From CADEDH01 sp965216205 (lineage in GTDB: Bacteria > Actinomycetota > Acidimicrobiia > Acidimicrobiales > SZUA-35), in contig OZ244139.1 of NCBI GenBank assembly GCA_965216205.1, forward strand, positions 4,154,001 through 4,218,000: 64,000 bases of DNA. Reading direction: 5' to 3'. Positions 44,434-53,147 of the stretch are shown here, one piece after another. Every line of letters starts with the position of its first letter. The first letter of the stretch is position 1. Below the pieces are notes generated by a model that was not told where the DNA came from, made no database searches, and saw nothing but the letters and a program-made list of their open reading frames with translations. A program made the position numbers and the translations under genes.

Positions 44434-45644
44434 TCCAGCCGTCGCGCCCCATGTTGCGCCCGATGTCGCGCCGCTCGTCGCGCCCCGTTTCGCGCCGGTC
44501 GTTCCTCGTCGGCCTGGGCGCAACCGGGCTCGGCCTCGGCGCGACCGGCCTCGTCGGCTGCGGGACCGACGCCGGTTCGGCCCCCACCTTCGACCTCGGC
44601 GACGATGCCAGCCTGACGATGTTGACCTGGTCGGACTACATCGACCCGTCGGACGGCGACTACGCCGGCACGATCGACCGGATCCGGGCCGAGCTCGCCC
44701 TCGACGTCGACTACCGACCCGACTACGAGGACAACTACGCCGGGTACGAGCTCGTCCTGACCGAAGCGGTCCGCGTCGACGAGCCCCGTTACGACATCGT
44801 CGTCCCCACCAACTGGCGGGCGGCACAGATGATCCAGCGGGGATGGGCCGAGCCGCTGCCGATCGAGCTGATTCCCAACCACGTCAACCTCGACCCGGCG
44901 TTCATGACCAACCCCTGGGATCGGGGGTCGCGATTCCAGATGCCGTGGCAGGCGGGGATCACCGGCATCGCCTACGACCCGGCGCTCACCGGCCGACCGC
45001 TCACGTCGGTCGAGGACCTGTTCGATCCGGCGCTCGCCGGACGGGTCGGCCTCATCGGCGAGATGCGGGAGGCGGTCGGCCTGGCGATGCTGGCCAACGG
45101 CGACGACCCGTCGAGGCCCTCGGTGGCCACTGCACAGGCCGGTTTCGACAGGATCGCCGAGGCCATCGCGTCCGGCCAGTTCACCCGCGCCACCTACGAG
45201 GACTTCGCTCCCCGGCTCGCGGCCGGCGAGCTGTCGGCGGCGATGGCGTGGTCGGGCGACACCGCGCTGCTGCGGGCGGACCGCCCCGACATCGAGTTCG
45301 TCATCCCCGACGAGGGCGCGATCCAGTGGTTCGACACGATGGTCATCCCGGCGGGGTCGGCCCACGTGGCGGCCGCTGGACGCTTCATGAACTACGTGTA
45401 CGAGCCGTCCAACGCGGCCAGGATCACCGCCTGGGTGGGCTACATCTCGCCGGTGCTCGGCGTGCGCGACGTGCTGCTGTCCGAGGGCGGCGAGCTGGCC
45501 GAGCTGGCGCAGGACCCGCTGCTGTTCCCCGACGAGTCGAACCGGAGCAGGCTGTTCATCTGGGGTGGCCTCGATGAGACCGAGGAATCGGTGCTCGACG
45601 ACTCCTTCAACGAGATCATCGCTCCGCTGCTCGGGGCGGCGTAG
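44430..45644 (+). CDS. Tat-exported PotD-like substrate-binding lipoprotein
   Basis: This 404-residue protein has a twin-arginine signal SRRSFLVGLGATG and lipobox LVGC near residue 43. The mature part follows the spermidine/putrescine-binding (family 1) plan: LTMLTWSDYIDP, YDIVVPTNWRAAQMIQRGW, FQMPWQAGITGIAYDP, AMAWSGDTALL and PDEGAIQWFDTMVIPAGS. No ABC permease or ATPase gene is nearby. It starts at GTG 44430 in a GTGA overlap with the GlnX-like gene. I infer a receptor that hands ligand state to the GlnX-like protein. Mycobacterial GlnH is a family 3 protein, so the receptor type differs. Confidence 0.85.
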   Translation: MIQPSRPMLRPMSRRSSRPVSRRSFLVGLGATGLGLGATGLVGCGTDAGSAPTFDLGDDASLTMLTWSDYIDPSDGDYAGTIDRIRAELALDVDYRPDYEDNYAGYELVLTEAVRVDEPRYDIVVPTNWRAAQMIQRGWAEPLPIELIPNHVNLDPAFMTNPWDRGSRFQMPWQAGITGIAYDPALTGRPLTSVEDLFDPALAGRVGLIGEMREAVGLAMLANGDDPSRPSVATAQAGFDRIAEAIASGQFTRATYEDFAPRLAAGELSAAMAWSGDTALLRADRPDIEFVIPDEGAIQWFDTMVIPAGSAHVAAAGRFMNYVYEPSNAARITAWVGYISPVLGVRDVLLSEGGELAELAQDPLLFPDESNRSRLFIWGGLDETEESVLDDSFNEIIAPLLGAA

Positions 45645-45673
45645 CCCAGCACCGGCCTGGAGGGACCACCGCG

Positions 45674-47044
45674 ATGCCGGAATCGATGCACCAGTACTCC
45701 GCCGAAACCGAGGCCCTGGCCGACGAGATCGTCGACTACGCACGATGGCGGACCCGGCTCGATCCGATCCCGCTCGACCACCCCCGAACCGTCGACGAGT
45801 TGCGGGAGCTGTGCGGCCCGACGGTGACGCCGGGCGGCATCGGCGGCCACCGGGCGCTCGAGCTGTTCGCCGAGGTCCTGGCCCCGGCCTGCCTGTCGGT
45901 CGACTACACCCGCTACCTCTCGTTCGTCCCGGCCGCACCCACGGAGGCGGCGGTGCTGTTCGACCTGGTGGTCGGGGCGTTCTCCATCTACGGGGGCTCG
46001 TGGATCGAGGGTGCCGGTGCGGTCTACGCCGAGAACGAGGCGCTGCGGTGGCTGGCCGACCTGTGCCACCTGCCGGCGAGCTCGGGCGGGGTGTTCGTCC
46101 CCGGCGGCACGATCGGCAACCTCTCGGCGCTCGTCGGCGCTCGCGGCGCGGCCGAGGCCCGGCTGACAGCGGCCGGGGTCGAGCGGCCAGCCCGGTGGGC
46201 GTTCGTGATCTCGTCGACCGCGCACTCGTCGGTCCCGTCGGCGGCGGCGGTGATGGACGCCGACGTGATCGCGGTCGACACCGGTCCCGACCGGCGACTC
46301 ACCGGAGACCTCGTGGCCGCTGCCCTCGACGAGCACGGCGACCGGGTGGCGGGCGTGGTGGCCACCGCCGGCACGACGAACCTCGGGATCGTCGACGACC
46401 TCGGATCGATCGGCGCCGTGTGCCAGGACCGTGGCGTGTTCTTCCACGTCGATGCGGCCTATGGCGGCGGTGCCCTGGCGGTGCCGGCGGAGCGGGACCG
46501 GTTCGACGGGATCGAGCTGGCCGACTCGGTGATCATCGACCCCCACAAGTGGCTGTTCGCCCCGTTCGACTGCTGCGCGCTCCTGTGGCGCGACCCCGAC
46601 CAGGCCAGGGCGGTGCACGCCCAGGAGGCCGGCTACCTCGCGTTCCTCGACGCCTACGGCGACTGGAACCCGAGCGACTTCGCGATCCACCTCACGCGGC
46701 GGGCCCGAGGGCTGCCGTTCTGGTTCTCGCTGGCCACCCACGGCACCGACGCCTACGGAGCCGCCATCGCCTCGACGATCGAGCTCGCACGGGAGGCGGG
46801 TCGACGCATCGAGGCCGCCGACCACCTCCGACTGGTGTGGGAACCGCAGCTCAGCATCGTCGTCTTCGAGCGGGTCGGGTGGGACGCTGCCGACTACCAG
46901 GCATGGACCGAGGCCACGATGGACGATGGCACCGCGTTCGTGGTGCCATCGCGCCACGACGGCCAGCCGGTGTTCCGCTTCTGCTTCGTCAACCCCCGAA
47001 CCACCGCAGCCGAGATCGACCTCATCATCGACGCCCTCCGCTGA
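45674..47044 (+). CDS. PLP-dependent group II decarboxylase
   Basis: This 456-residue protein belongs to the aromatic-amino-acid/glutamate/cysteine-sulfinate decarboxylase family. GGVFVPGGTIGNLSAL contacts PLP phosphate, HVDAAYGGGAL provides the conserved Asp, and IIDPHKWLFAPFDCCALL has the PLP Lys. The substrate cannot be told from sequence by eye. A GGAGGG ribosome site lies before ATG 45674, 29 bp after the binding-protein gene, so it could be transcribed with the receptor genes. An amine product sensed by the PotD-like protein is only a guess. Confidence 0.88.
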   Translation: MPESMHQYSAETEALADEIVDYARWRTRLDPIPLDHPRTVDELRELCGPTVTPGGIGGHRALELFAEVLAPACLSVDYTRYLSFVPAAPTEAAVLFDLVVGAFSIYGGSWIEGAGAVYAENEALRWLADLCHLPASSGGVFVPGGTIGNLSALVGARGAAEARLTAAGVERPARWAFVISSTAHSSVPSAAAVMDADVIAVDTGPDRRLTGDLVAAALDEHGDRVAGVVATAGTTNLGIVDDLGSIGAVCQDRGVFFHVDAAYGGGALAVPAERDRFDGIELADSVIIDPHKWLFAPFDCCALLWRDPDQARAVHAQEAGYLAFLDAYGDWNPSDFAIHLTRRARGLPFWFSLATHGTDAYGAAIASTIELAREAGRRIEAADHLRLVWEPQLSIVVFERVGWDAADYQAWTEATMDDGTAFVVPSRHDGQPVFRFCFVNPRTTAAEIDLIIDALR

Positions 47045-47109
47045 CCCCGCACGCCGGTGCCAGACACATCGTGCGGGTGGGCGGGGCTCTGGCGGCTACG
47101 GTTTCGCCC

Positions 47110-47763
47110 GTGTATGCGAGGTCGGATGATCGGGTCGACGACCGCTCGGCGGCGATCGGGCTCCTCCGCTGCGCCCGGTTCGTCCAGCTCGTCTCGCACG
47201 ACCACGACGGCGGCTTCGCCGCCACCGGCCTCCCGATGCTGGTCGACGCCGACGGGCAGCACCTCGTCGGGCACCTCGCCCGAGCCAACCCGCAGTGGCG
47301 GTCGCTCGATGGTGCACCGGCCCTCGTGATCGCTCCGCTGTCCGACGGCTACGTCTCACCGGACTGGTACCCGTCGAAGCACGAGGGCGATGGTCGGGTG
47401 GTGCCGACATGGAACTACGAGGCGGTCCACGTCCACGGCACCGCCCGGATCCATCACGACGAGTCCTGGCTGCGGGAGCTCGTGTCCCGGCTCACCGACA
47501 CCCACGAGGCGGCTCGCTCCGACGGCGGCGAGCCGTGGGCGGTCACCGATGCACCCGCCGACTTCGTCGACCGGATGCTCGGCGGGATCGTGGGGGTGAC
47601 GGTTGCGATCGACCGCATCGAGGCGAAGCGGAAGCTCAGCGGCAACCGGTCGGAAGCGGATCGGCGGGGCGTCCTCGACGGGTTGGGTCGCACGACCGAC
47701 GTCCCCGAGCGGCTCCTCACGTCGATGGCCGAGTCGGCCGGCGTCGATCCCGGGGCGACGTAG
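47110..47763 (+). CDS. PaiB-like FMN-binding split-barrel protein
   Basis: This 217-residue protein is of the FMN-binding negative transcriptional regulator (PaiB) family. GHLARANPQW, SDGYVSPDWYPSK and VPTWNYEAVHVHGTA are its signature segments, and the C-terminus has IEAKRKLSGNRSEADR. In Bacillus PaiB acts with the PaiA acetyltransferase; its DNA-binding role is not firmly established. GTG 47110 follows TACGGT by seven bases. There is no PaiA partner next door. Confidence 0.88.
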   Translation: MYARSDDRVDDRSAAIGLLRCARFVQLVSHDHDGGFAATGLPMLVDADGQHLVGHLARANPQWRSLDGAPALVIAPLSDGYVSPDWYPSKHEGDGRVVPTWNYEAVHVHGTARIHHDESWLRELVSRLTDTHEAARSDGGEPWAVTDAPADFVDRMLGGIVGVTVAIDRIEAKRKLSGNRSEADRRGVLDGLGRTTDVPERLLTSMAESAGVDPGAT

Positions 47764-47808
47764 CGGCCAGCTCGTGGTGATCGAACCCGGTGAGCTCCTG
47801 GCCACCCG

Positions 47809-48111
47809 ATGAACGTCATCCTCAGCGCCGACGGCCCGGTCGTGATCGACTGGACCAACGCCGGGCGGGGCGACGGCGACTTCGATGCCGCCCTCACCTG
47901 GGTGCTGATGGCGACGTTCGACACGAGCGGGCTCGACGAGCTGGCAGCGCAGCAGATCATCACCCGGCTGTTCCGGTAGCTGCGGGGACGTCGAGCGATC
48001 CGGCGCCGCCTGGCCGACGCCGCCCGCTTCCGCCTCGACGATCGGAACCTCACCGCCGGCGAACGGGTGGCGGTCGAGCGCATCCTCGATCGAGCTCGCC
48101 CGGTGCGCTAG
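47809..48111 (+). pseudogene. Remnant of an APH-family phosphotransferase
   Basis: Translation from ATG 47809 gives HPMNVIL context followed by GPVVIDWTNAGRGDGDFDAA, the catalytic/metal segment of aminoglycoside-phosphotransferase-like kinases. The part upstream of HPMN (N-lobe and most of the HGD loop) is missing. A TAG stop interrupts the frame at 47977-47979, after which LRGRRAIRRRLADAARFRL continues to a natural end. It is therefore both 5'-truncated and interrupted by a stop. TAG rather than TGA argues against selenocysteine. Confidence 0.7.
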
Positions 48112-48133
48112 TTGTAGGGCCGTCCCGCCGACG

Positions 48134-49084
48134 CTAGGAACCGGTGAGGGTTCGGTGGAGGGTGCGGGCCATGACGTCGCCCAACGGGTGCCGCCGGGGC
48201 ACGTAGTAAAGGACACCGCCGACGGCGTGTTCGAGCTCGAACGTGCGCCCCCGGATCCAGGCGGCGTCGTCGACCCCGACCTCGGCCCGGAAGACCGCCC
48301 GATCCTCGCCGGCCAACACCGACCAGGCCGGAGCGAGATCCTGGGCGGTGTCGCCGCGGCCTGCGCCGCCCCAGTCGAGGACCGCGTCGAGCCGCCCGTC
48401 GCGTACCAGCAGGTTGCCGGGGATCAGGTCACCGTGGACGAAGCCCTCGACGGCTGGCTCGCCCACCACCTCGCGGGCCTCGGCGGCCAGGCGCCGGACA
48501 GCGTCGACGTCGACCAGGTTCGCGGCGTTCCACGCCGGGTCGTCGAGCCACCGGTCGAGCCGGTCGAGCAGGGGCACCAACGGCCCGCCTCGACTCCCCG
48601 GTGGCCGAGGCGACAGACCGTCGATGTCGGCCAGCTCACCGAGGTCGCCGAGGGCGGCGACCAGGCGGCCGAGGTCCGCCGCCAGCGGACCACCGGGCCG
48701 GGCCGCCAGGTCGGCCCTGGCCGCCCACGCATCGGTACCGTCGATCCAGCCGAGGACCGACCAGCGGTGCGGGAACACCTCGTGCGGCTCACCCCGGTGA
48801 CGCACGACGGGCGTCTTCACGATCGCCGCGATCGGCGACCGCTCGATCCGCTGCAGGACGGCCAGCTCCTCCCCCACCTTGGCGGCCGCCTGCGGTCGCC
48901 GCGGGAGGCGGACGACCACGTCCGGCCCACCGTCGAGCCGGACCCGCCACATCGCGTTGTCGGTGCCTGACGTCCGCAGGTGATCGACCGGCCGGTCACA
49001 CCACTGTGGGCACTCGGCCTCGAGCAGTGCCCGCACCACCGGCTCGCCGGTGTCGGGCTCGTCATCGTGGATGCGGTCGTGCAC
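48134..49084 (-). CDS. APH-family phosphotransferase
   Basis: This 316-residue kinase-like protein has TDNAMWRVRLDGGPDVVVRLPR as the N-lobe, FVHGDLIPGNLLV as the catalytic loop and AVLDWGGAGRGDTAQDLAPAW as the metal-binding segment. Length and motifs match the APH/choline-kinase-like family; the substrate is unknown. GTG 49084 is chosen because similarity starts soon after it and the frame upstream is antisense to the CoA-transferase promoter region. It is intact, unlike the neighbouring remnant at 47809. Confidence 0.82.
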   Translation of the reverse strand: MHDRIHDDEPDTGEPVVRALLEAECPQWCDRPVDHLRTSGTDNAMWRVRLDGGPDVVVRLPRRPQAAAKVGEELAVLQRIERSPIAAIVKTPVVRHRGEPHEVFPHRWSVLGWIDGTDAWAARADLAARPGGPLAADLGRLVAALGDLGELADIDGLSPRPPGSRGGPLVPLLDRLDRWLDDPAWNAANLVDVDAVRRLAAEAREVVGEPAVEGFVHGDLIPGNLLVRDGRLDAVLDWGGAGRGDTAQDLAPAWSVLAGEDRAVFRAEVGVDDAAWIRGRTFELEHAVGGVLYYVPRRHPLGDVMARTLHRTLTGS

Positions 49085-49205
49085 CCTTCGATGCTCGCAG
49101 GTCTCCGGGTGTCGGGCGCAGGAGTTCCTGGCCACGCCACGCCAGGCCGTGCCGGTCCGTGCCTCACCTCGCCCCGTTTGCGCTCGGCTCGTAGGCTCGC
49201 CGTTC

Positions 49206-50402
49206 ATGTTCGCCCCACTCCGCGGGTTGCGGGTCGTCGATCTCACCCACGTGCTCGCCGGCCCGTACTGCACGCAGCTCCTCGCCCTCCTCGGCGCCGA
49301 GGTGGTGAAGGTGGAGCCGCCAGGATCCGGCGATCTCACCCGGGGCGGCGGCCCGATCCCCGAGCTGAACGATCGTCAGCTCGGACTCGCCTTCTGCACC
49401 CAGAACACCGACAAGGCGTCGATCACCATCGACCTGAAGGAGCCGACGGGGATCGAGATCGTTCGCCGCCTCGTCGCCCGGGCCGACGTGTTCATCGAGA
49501 ACTTCCGGCCAGGCGTGGCCGACCGGCTCGGTCTGTCGTTCGACGCGTTGTGCGAGGTCAAGCCCGATCTCGTCTACGTGTCGCTCACCGCCTATGGCCA
49601 GGACGGACCGATCGGTCACCGTCCGGCCTACGACCACGTGGTGCAGGCCATGTCGGGGATCATGGAGACCACCGGCACCGAGGAGACCGGCCCGATCAAG
49701 GTGGGCGCGCCCTACGTCGACTACGCCGCCGGTCAGAAGGGGGCGATGGCCACGATGGCGGCAGTTATGGAGCAACGACGAACCGGCGAGCCGCAGCGGG
49801 TGGATGTCGCCATGCTCGACACCACCCTCCTGCTGATGGCCAACACCCTCACGGCCACGGCCGCCACCGGCGAGCGGCCGGCCAAGCTCGGCAACGAGGC
49901 CGCCAGCCTGGCACCGTCGTCGGGCTGCTTCGCCACCGCCGACGGACTCCTCGCGATCGCCGCCAACAACGAGCGGCAGTTCCGCAACCTGTGCATCGCG
50001 ATCGGCAGGGGCGAGCTCGCCGACGACGGGCGCTTCGCCGGTCGAGCCGCCCGCCAGGCCAACTCGGCGGCGTTCCGGGCGCTGCTGGCCGCAGCTCTCG
50101 TCGCCGACACGGCTGCGGCGTGGGAGGCGCGGCTCGACGAGCTGGGTGTGCCGGCCAGCCGGGTCCGGTCGCTCGACGAGTTGCTGGCTGAGGGCCAACC
50201 GGCGGCCCGCGGCCTGCTCGCCGAGCTGACGGTCGACGGTGTCGCGGTCTCGCTGCCGACCGCGGGTTTCAAGGTGAACGACGAGGTACCGGGCCCCGTC
50301 GACCCGCCGCGCCCGCTGGGCGCCGACACCGAGCGGATCCTCGCCGACCTCGGCTACTGCGCCGACGAGATCGACGATCTTCGAGCCGGCGGTGCGATCT
50401 GA
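49206..50402 (+). CDS. CaiB/BaiF-type (family III) CoA-transferase
   Basis: This 398-residue protein has the family entry LRGLRVVDLTHVLAGPYCTQLLALLGAEVVKVEPP, then VFIENFRPGVADRLGL, YVSLTAYGQDGP and RPAYDHVVQAMSG with the likely catalytic Asp. It moves CoA between carboxylic acids such as carnitine, formate/oxalate or succinate pairs. ATG 49206 lies eight bases after TAGGCT. It is divergent from the phosphotransferase. Confidence 0.9.
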   Translation: MFAPLRGLRVVDLTHVLAGPYCTQLLALLGAEVVKVEPPGSGDLTRGGGPIPELNDRQLGLAFCTQNTDKASITIDLKEPTGIEIVRRLVARADVFIENFRPGVADRLGLSFDALCEVKPDLVYVSLTAYGQDGPIGHRPAYDHVVQAMSGIMETTGTEETGPIKVGAPYVDYAAGQKGAMATMAAVMEQRRTGEPQRVDVAMLDTTLLLMANTLTATAATGERPAKLGNEAASLAPSSGCFATADGLLAIAANNERQFRNLCIAIGRGELADDGRFAGRAARQANSAAFRALLAAALVADTAAAWEARLDELGVPASRVRSLDELLAEGQPAARGLLAELTVDGVAVSLPTAGFKVNDEVPGPVDPPRPLGADTERILADLGYCADEIDDLRAGGAI

Positions 50403-50484
50403 CCAGCGCAGCGCGAACGAGACCACCGCAATCGACACCGCTGGTCAATTGAGGGCGGTGCGGGTGCGACCGTAGGCTGACCGG

Positions 50485-51990
50485 GTGGTAGCCACTGCCG
50501 AAACCTCCGACGATCGCCGCTCCTCCCTCCTGTTCGTGGTGGTCGCCGGCAGCATCTTCACGTCGATCATGCTGGGTGTCCGGAGCACGTTCGGGCTGTT
50601 CCTCGAACCGGTCGTCGACACGCTCCAGACCGACCGGGGGGCGTTCGCGTTCGCCATCGCCGTCCAGAACCTGCTCTGGGGCGCGACCCAACCACTGGCC
50701 GGCGCCATCGCCGACCGTTACGGCTCGATGCGGGTCCTCACCGCCGGCGCAGTCGGCTACATGGCGTCGCTGTTCCTGATGGCCACGGCCGAGTCGTCGG
50801 GGATGATGCTGTTGTCGATCGGGTTCCTGGTGGGCATCTCCACCGGGGCGGCGAGCTTTGCGGTTATCCTCGCTGCGGTCGGTCGGCTGGTACCGCCGAC
50901 CCGGCGGTCGATGGCGCTCGGGGTGGTCACCGCGATGGGCTCGGTCGGCCAGTTCGTGCTGATCCCGACCGCCCAGCAACTGCTGGAGGTCGGCACCTGG
51001 CAGCGGGCGATCGTGATCCTCGGCCTGATCGTGCTCGGAGCCACGCTGGTGACGCCACCGTTCCGGGGACGGGCGATCGATCAGCTCGCCAGGGCCGGGG
51101 TTGGCCGGAGCGGGCCCGGGAGCACGGCGGCGGGCGCCACCGACGACGCCGACGGCGATCCCGACCGCACCCTGCGGTCCGAGCTGCGACGGGCCGCCCA
51201 CCACCGCCCCTTCGTGTTGCTGAACATGGCGTTCTTCGTGTGTGGGTTCCACGTGACCTTCATCAGCACCCACCTCCCGGCCTACGTGTCGGACCTCGGC
51301 ATCGCAGCGGCCGCCGGGGCCACCGCGCTGGCCCTGATCGGGCTGTTCAACATCGCCGGCTCGTTGACCGCCGGCGCCCTCGGCGGTCGGTACTCCAAGA
51401 CCCGTCTCCTGTCGATCATCTACGGCTCGCGGGCGGTGGTGATCGCGGTGTACGTGCTCCTGCCGGCGTCGGCCACCACCACGATCGTGTTCGGTGCCAC
51501 GTTCGGTCTGTTGTGGTTGTCGACGGTGCCGCTCACGTCGGGCATCGTCACCGGCCAGTTCGGCACGCTCCACTCGGGCGCGTTGTTCGGGATCGTGTTC
51601 TTCTCCCACCAGGTGGGGGCGTTCATCGGCGTCTGGATGGGGGGTGAGCTGTTCGACGCAACGGGCAGCTACCGGGTGGTGTGGTTCATCGCCCTCGCGC
51701 TCGGCATCGCGGCGGCCATCATCCACCTGTTCATCGACGAGCGCCCCGCCCCCGAGCCGCCGCTGCCGGCGACGGGTGGGCTGGGCGTCGCGCCGGCCAG
51801 CGCCGCCTCGGTCGTGATCGTCGCCGGGTTCGCCGCCGCGTCCCTGTCAGCCACCCTGTCGTCGACACCGCGCCACGACGCCAGCGGAGCTCGCGCCGGT
51901 ACGGCGGCCGCATCATCTGCGCCGATATCCGACGACGCCGGATCCCACTCGTCGACCGTCACCTTCTTCTGCCCACTGCTCGCCGGCTGA
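50485..51990 (+). CDS. MFS transporter (oxalate/formate-type family)
   Basis: This 501-residue protein has about 12 membrane helices. GVRSTFGLFLEPVVDTL at the first helix, PLAGAIADRYGSMRVLTAG as the helix 2-3 loop motif, and FFSHQVGAFIGVWMGGELFDATGSY late in the protein match monocarboxylate/OFA-type carriers. A tail of about 70 residues after the last helix is Ala/Ser-rich. GTG 50485 follows TAGGCT by six bases. It lies 82 bp after the CoA-transferase gene, so acid import linked to CoA activation is plausible. Confidence 0.87.
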   Translation: MVATAETSDDRRSSLLFVVVAGSIFTSIMLGVRSTFGLFLEPVVDTLQTDRGAFAFAIAVQNLLWGATQPLAGAIADRYGSMRVLTAGAVGYMASLFLMATAESSGMMLLSIGFLVGISTGAASFAVILAAVGRLVPPTRRSMALGVVTAMGSVGQFVLIPTAQQLLEVGTWQRAIVILGLIVLGATLVTPPFRGRAIDQLARAGVGRSGPGSTAAGATDDADGDPDRTLRSELRRAAHHRPFVLLNMAFFVCGFHVTFISTHLPAYVSDLGIAAAAGATALALIGLFNIAGSLTAGALGGRYSKTRLLSIIYGSRAVVIAVYVLLPASATTTIVFGATFGLLWLSTVPLTSGIVTGQFGTLHSGALFGIVFFSHQVGAFIGVWMGGELFDATGSYRVVWFIALALGIAAAIIHLFIDERPAPEPPLPATGGLGVAPASAASVVIVAGFAAASLSATLSSTPRHDASGARAGTAAASSAPISDDAGSHSSTVTFFCPLLAG

Positions 51991-52029
51991 CAGTCACCCC
52001 CACCCCACGCCCACGCCCACCCCAACCCT

Positions 52030-52367
52030 GTTGGCGGCCCCAAGCCTCACCAGCGAGGCCCTCAACCGCCAACGCCCCACACCCACGCCCGCCCCAAACC
52101 CGTTGGCGGCCCCAAACCTCACCGACGAGGCCCTCAACCGCCAACGCCCCACACCCACGCCCACGCCCGCCCCAACCCTGTTGGCGGCCCCAAACCTCAC
52201 CGACGAGGCCCTCAACCGCCAACGCCCCACACCCACGCCCGCCCCAAACCCGTTGGCGGCCCCAAACCTCACCGACGAGGCCCTCAACCGCCAACGCCCC
52301 ACGCCCACGCCCGCCCCAACCCTGTTGGCGGCCCCAAACCTCACCAGCGAGGCCCTCAACCGCCAAC
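52030..52367. repeat. Alternating hairpin array, family D (GTTGGCGG / CCGCCAAC), five units
   Basis: GTTGGCGG occurs at 52030, 52102, 52180, 52252 and 52324. Its inverse CCGCCAAC follows each by 36 bp (52066, 52138, 52216, 52288, 52360). Units repeat every 72 bp; one gap is 78 bp through an extra six bases. Inside each 44-bp unit an inner stem CCTC/GAGG can also form. Units are joined by CCCACACCCACGCCC-like DNA. The region 51991-52505 between two same-strand genes contains nothing else convincing. Confidence 0.92.
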
Positions 52368-52505
52368 GCTTCCACGGGGTGGGGTCGTGGCTGCGGGTGG
52401 GCGGGTGGTGGGGCCCGGCGACAAGTAGGGTCGACCCAGCAGGTGGGTGATCGGCGCCCACCGGAACGCCCGCCCGACAGCGGTCGGGCAAAGGAGCGGA
52501 AGACC

Positions 52506-53147
52506 ATGGAGCTCAGCGAGGCGATCACGACGGCGGTGACCAGCCGCTATTTCAGCGACGAGCCGGTGACCGACGCACAGCTCAAGCCCGCCTTCGACTA
52601 CGCCCGGTTCGCCCCGCAGGGTGGGAACCGGCAACCGGTGCGGTTCGTCGTGGTCCGTGACCCCGAGGCCCGCCGTCAGCTCGCCGAGTGGTACCTCGTG
52701 CCGTGGAAGGGCTACCTGGCCGCGGCCCAGACCGGCGAGGTGGGTATCGGGGCCGAGGGGGTGGAGCGGGTGCTCCGCAACGCCGATCACTTCGCCGAGC
52801 ACCTCCACGAGGTGCCGGCGATCGTGGTCGCCTGCGCCGAGGTCGACGGGGTCCACCCGACCGACACCGAGCTCGACCGGCTCTCGGTCGTCGGTGGCGG
52901 CTCGATCTACCCCGCCGTGCAGAACTTCCTCCTCGGTTGCCGCGAGGCCAACCTCGGTGCCGCCCTCACCACACTGCTCTGCATGTACGAACCGCAGGTG
53001 AAGGAGCTGCTGTCGATTCCCGACGGGGTGATCACGGCCGCCCACATCGCCGTCGGCCACCGGCTGAAGCCCTTCCCGACGAAGCTCGACCGGATCCCGC
53101 TCAGCGAGGTGGTGTTCACCGACACCTATGGTGCCGCCACCTACTGA
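52506..53147 (+). CDS. Nitroreductase-family flavoprotein
   Basis: This 213-residue protein has TTAVTSRYFSDEPVTD, RFAPQGGNRQPVRFVVV and NLGAALTTLLC as FMN-contact segments, ending VGHRLKPFPTKLDRIPLSEVVF. It is the same length as the protein encoded at 2351-2992 but clearly diverged. AAAGGAG lies eight bases before ATG 52506. It overlaps the acetyltransferase gene by 20 bases, so the two are co-translated and may act on related aromatic amine/nitro compounds. Confidence 0.87.
   Translation: MELSEAITTAVTSRYFSDEPVTDAQLKPAFDYARFAPQGGNRQPVRFVVVRDPEARRQLAEWYLVPWKGYLAAAQTGEVGIGAEGVERVLRNADHFAEHLHEVPAIVVACAEVDGVHPTDTELDRLSVVGGGSIYPAVQNFLLGCREANLGAALTTLLCMYEPQVKELLSIPDGVITAAHIAVGHRLKPFPTKLDRIPLSEVVFTDTYGAATY

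Noticed and set aside
47809..48111. Readthrough of the internal TAG as a special amino acid
   Set aside because: The 5' part of the kinase is missing as well, and no pyrrolysine context is known or visible. A pseudogene explains both defects.
52031..52450. Open frames encoding a 24-residue repeat protein through array D, on both strands
   Set aside because: The frames are open only because unit length 72 is divisible by three and the DNA is GC-rich. Sequence conservation follows the inverted-repeat arms, not codons, and both strands look equally open.
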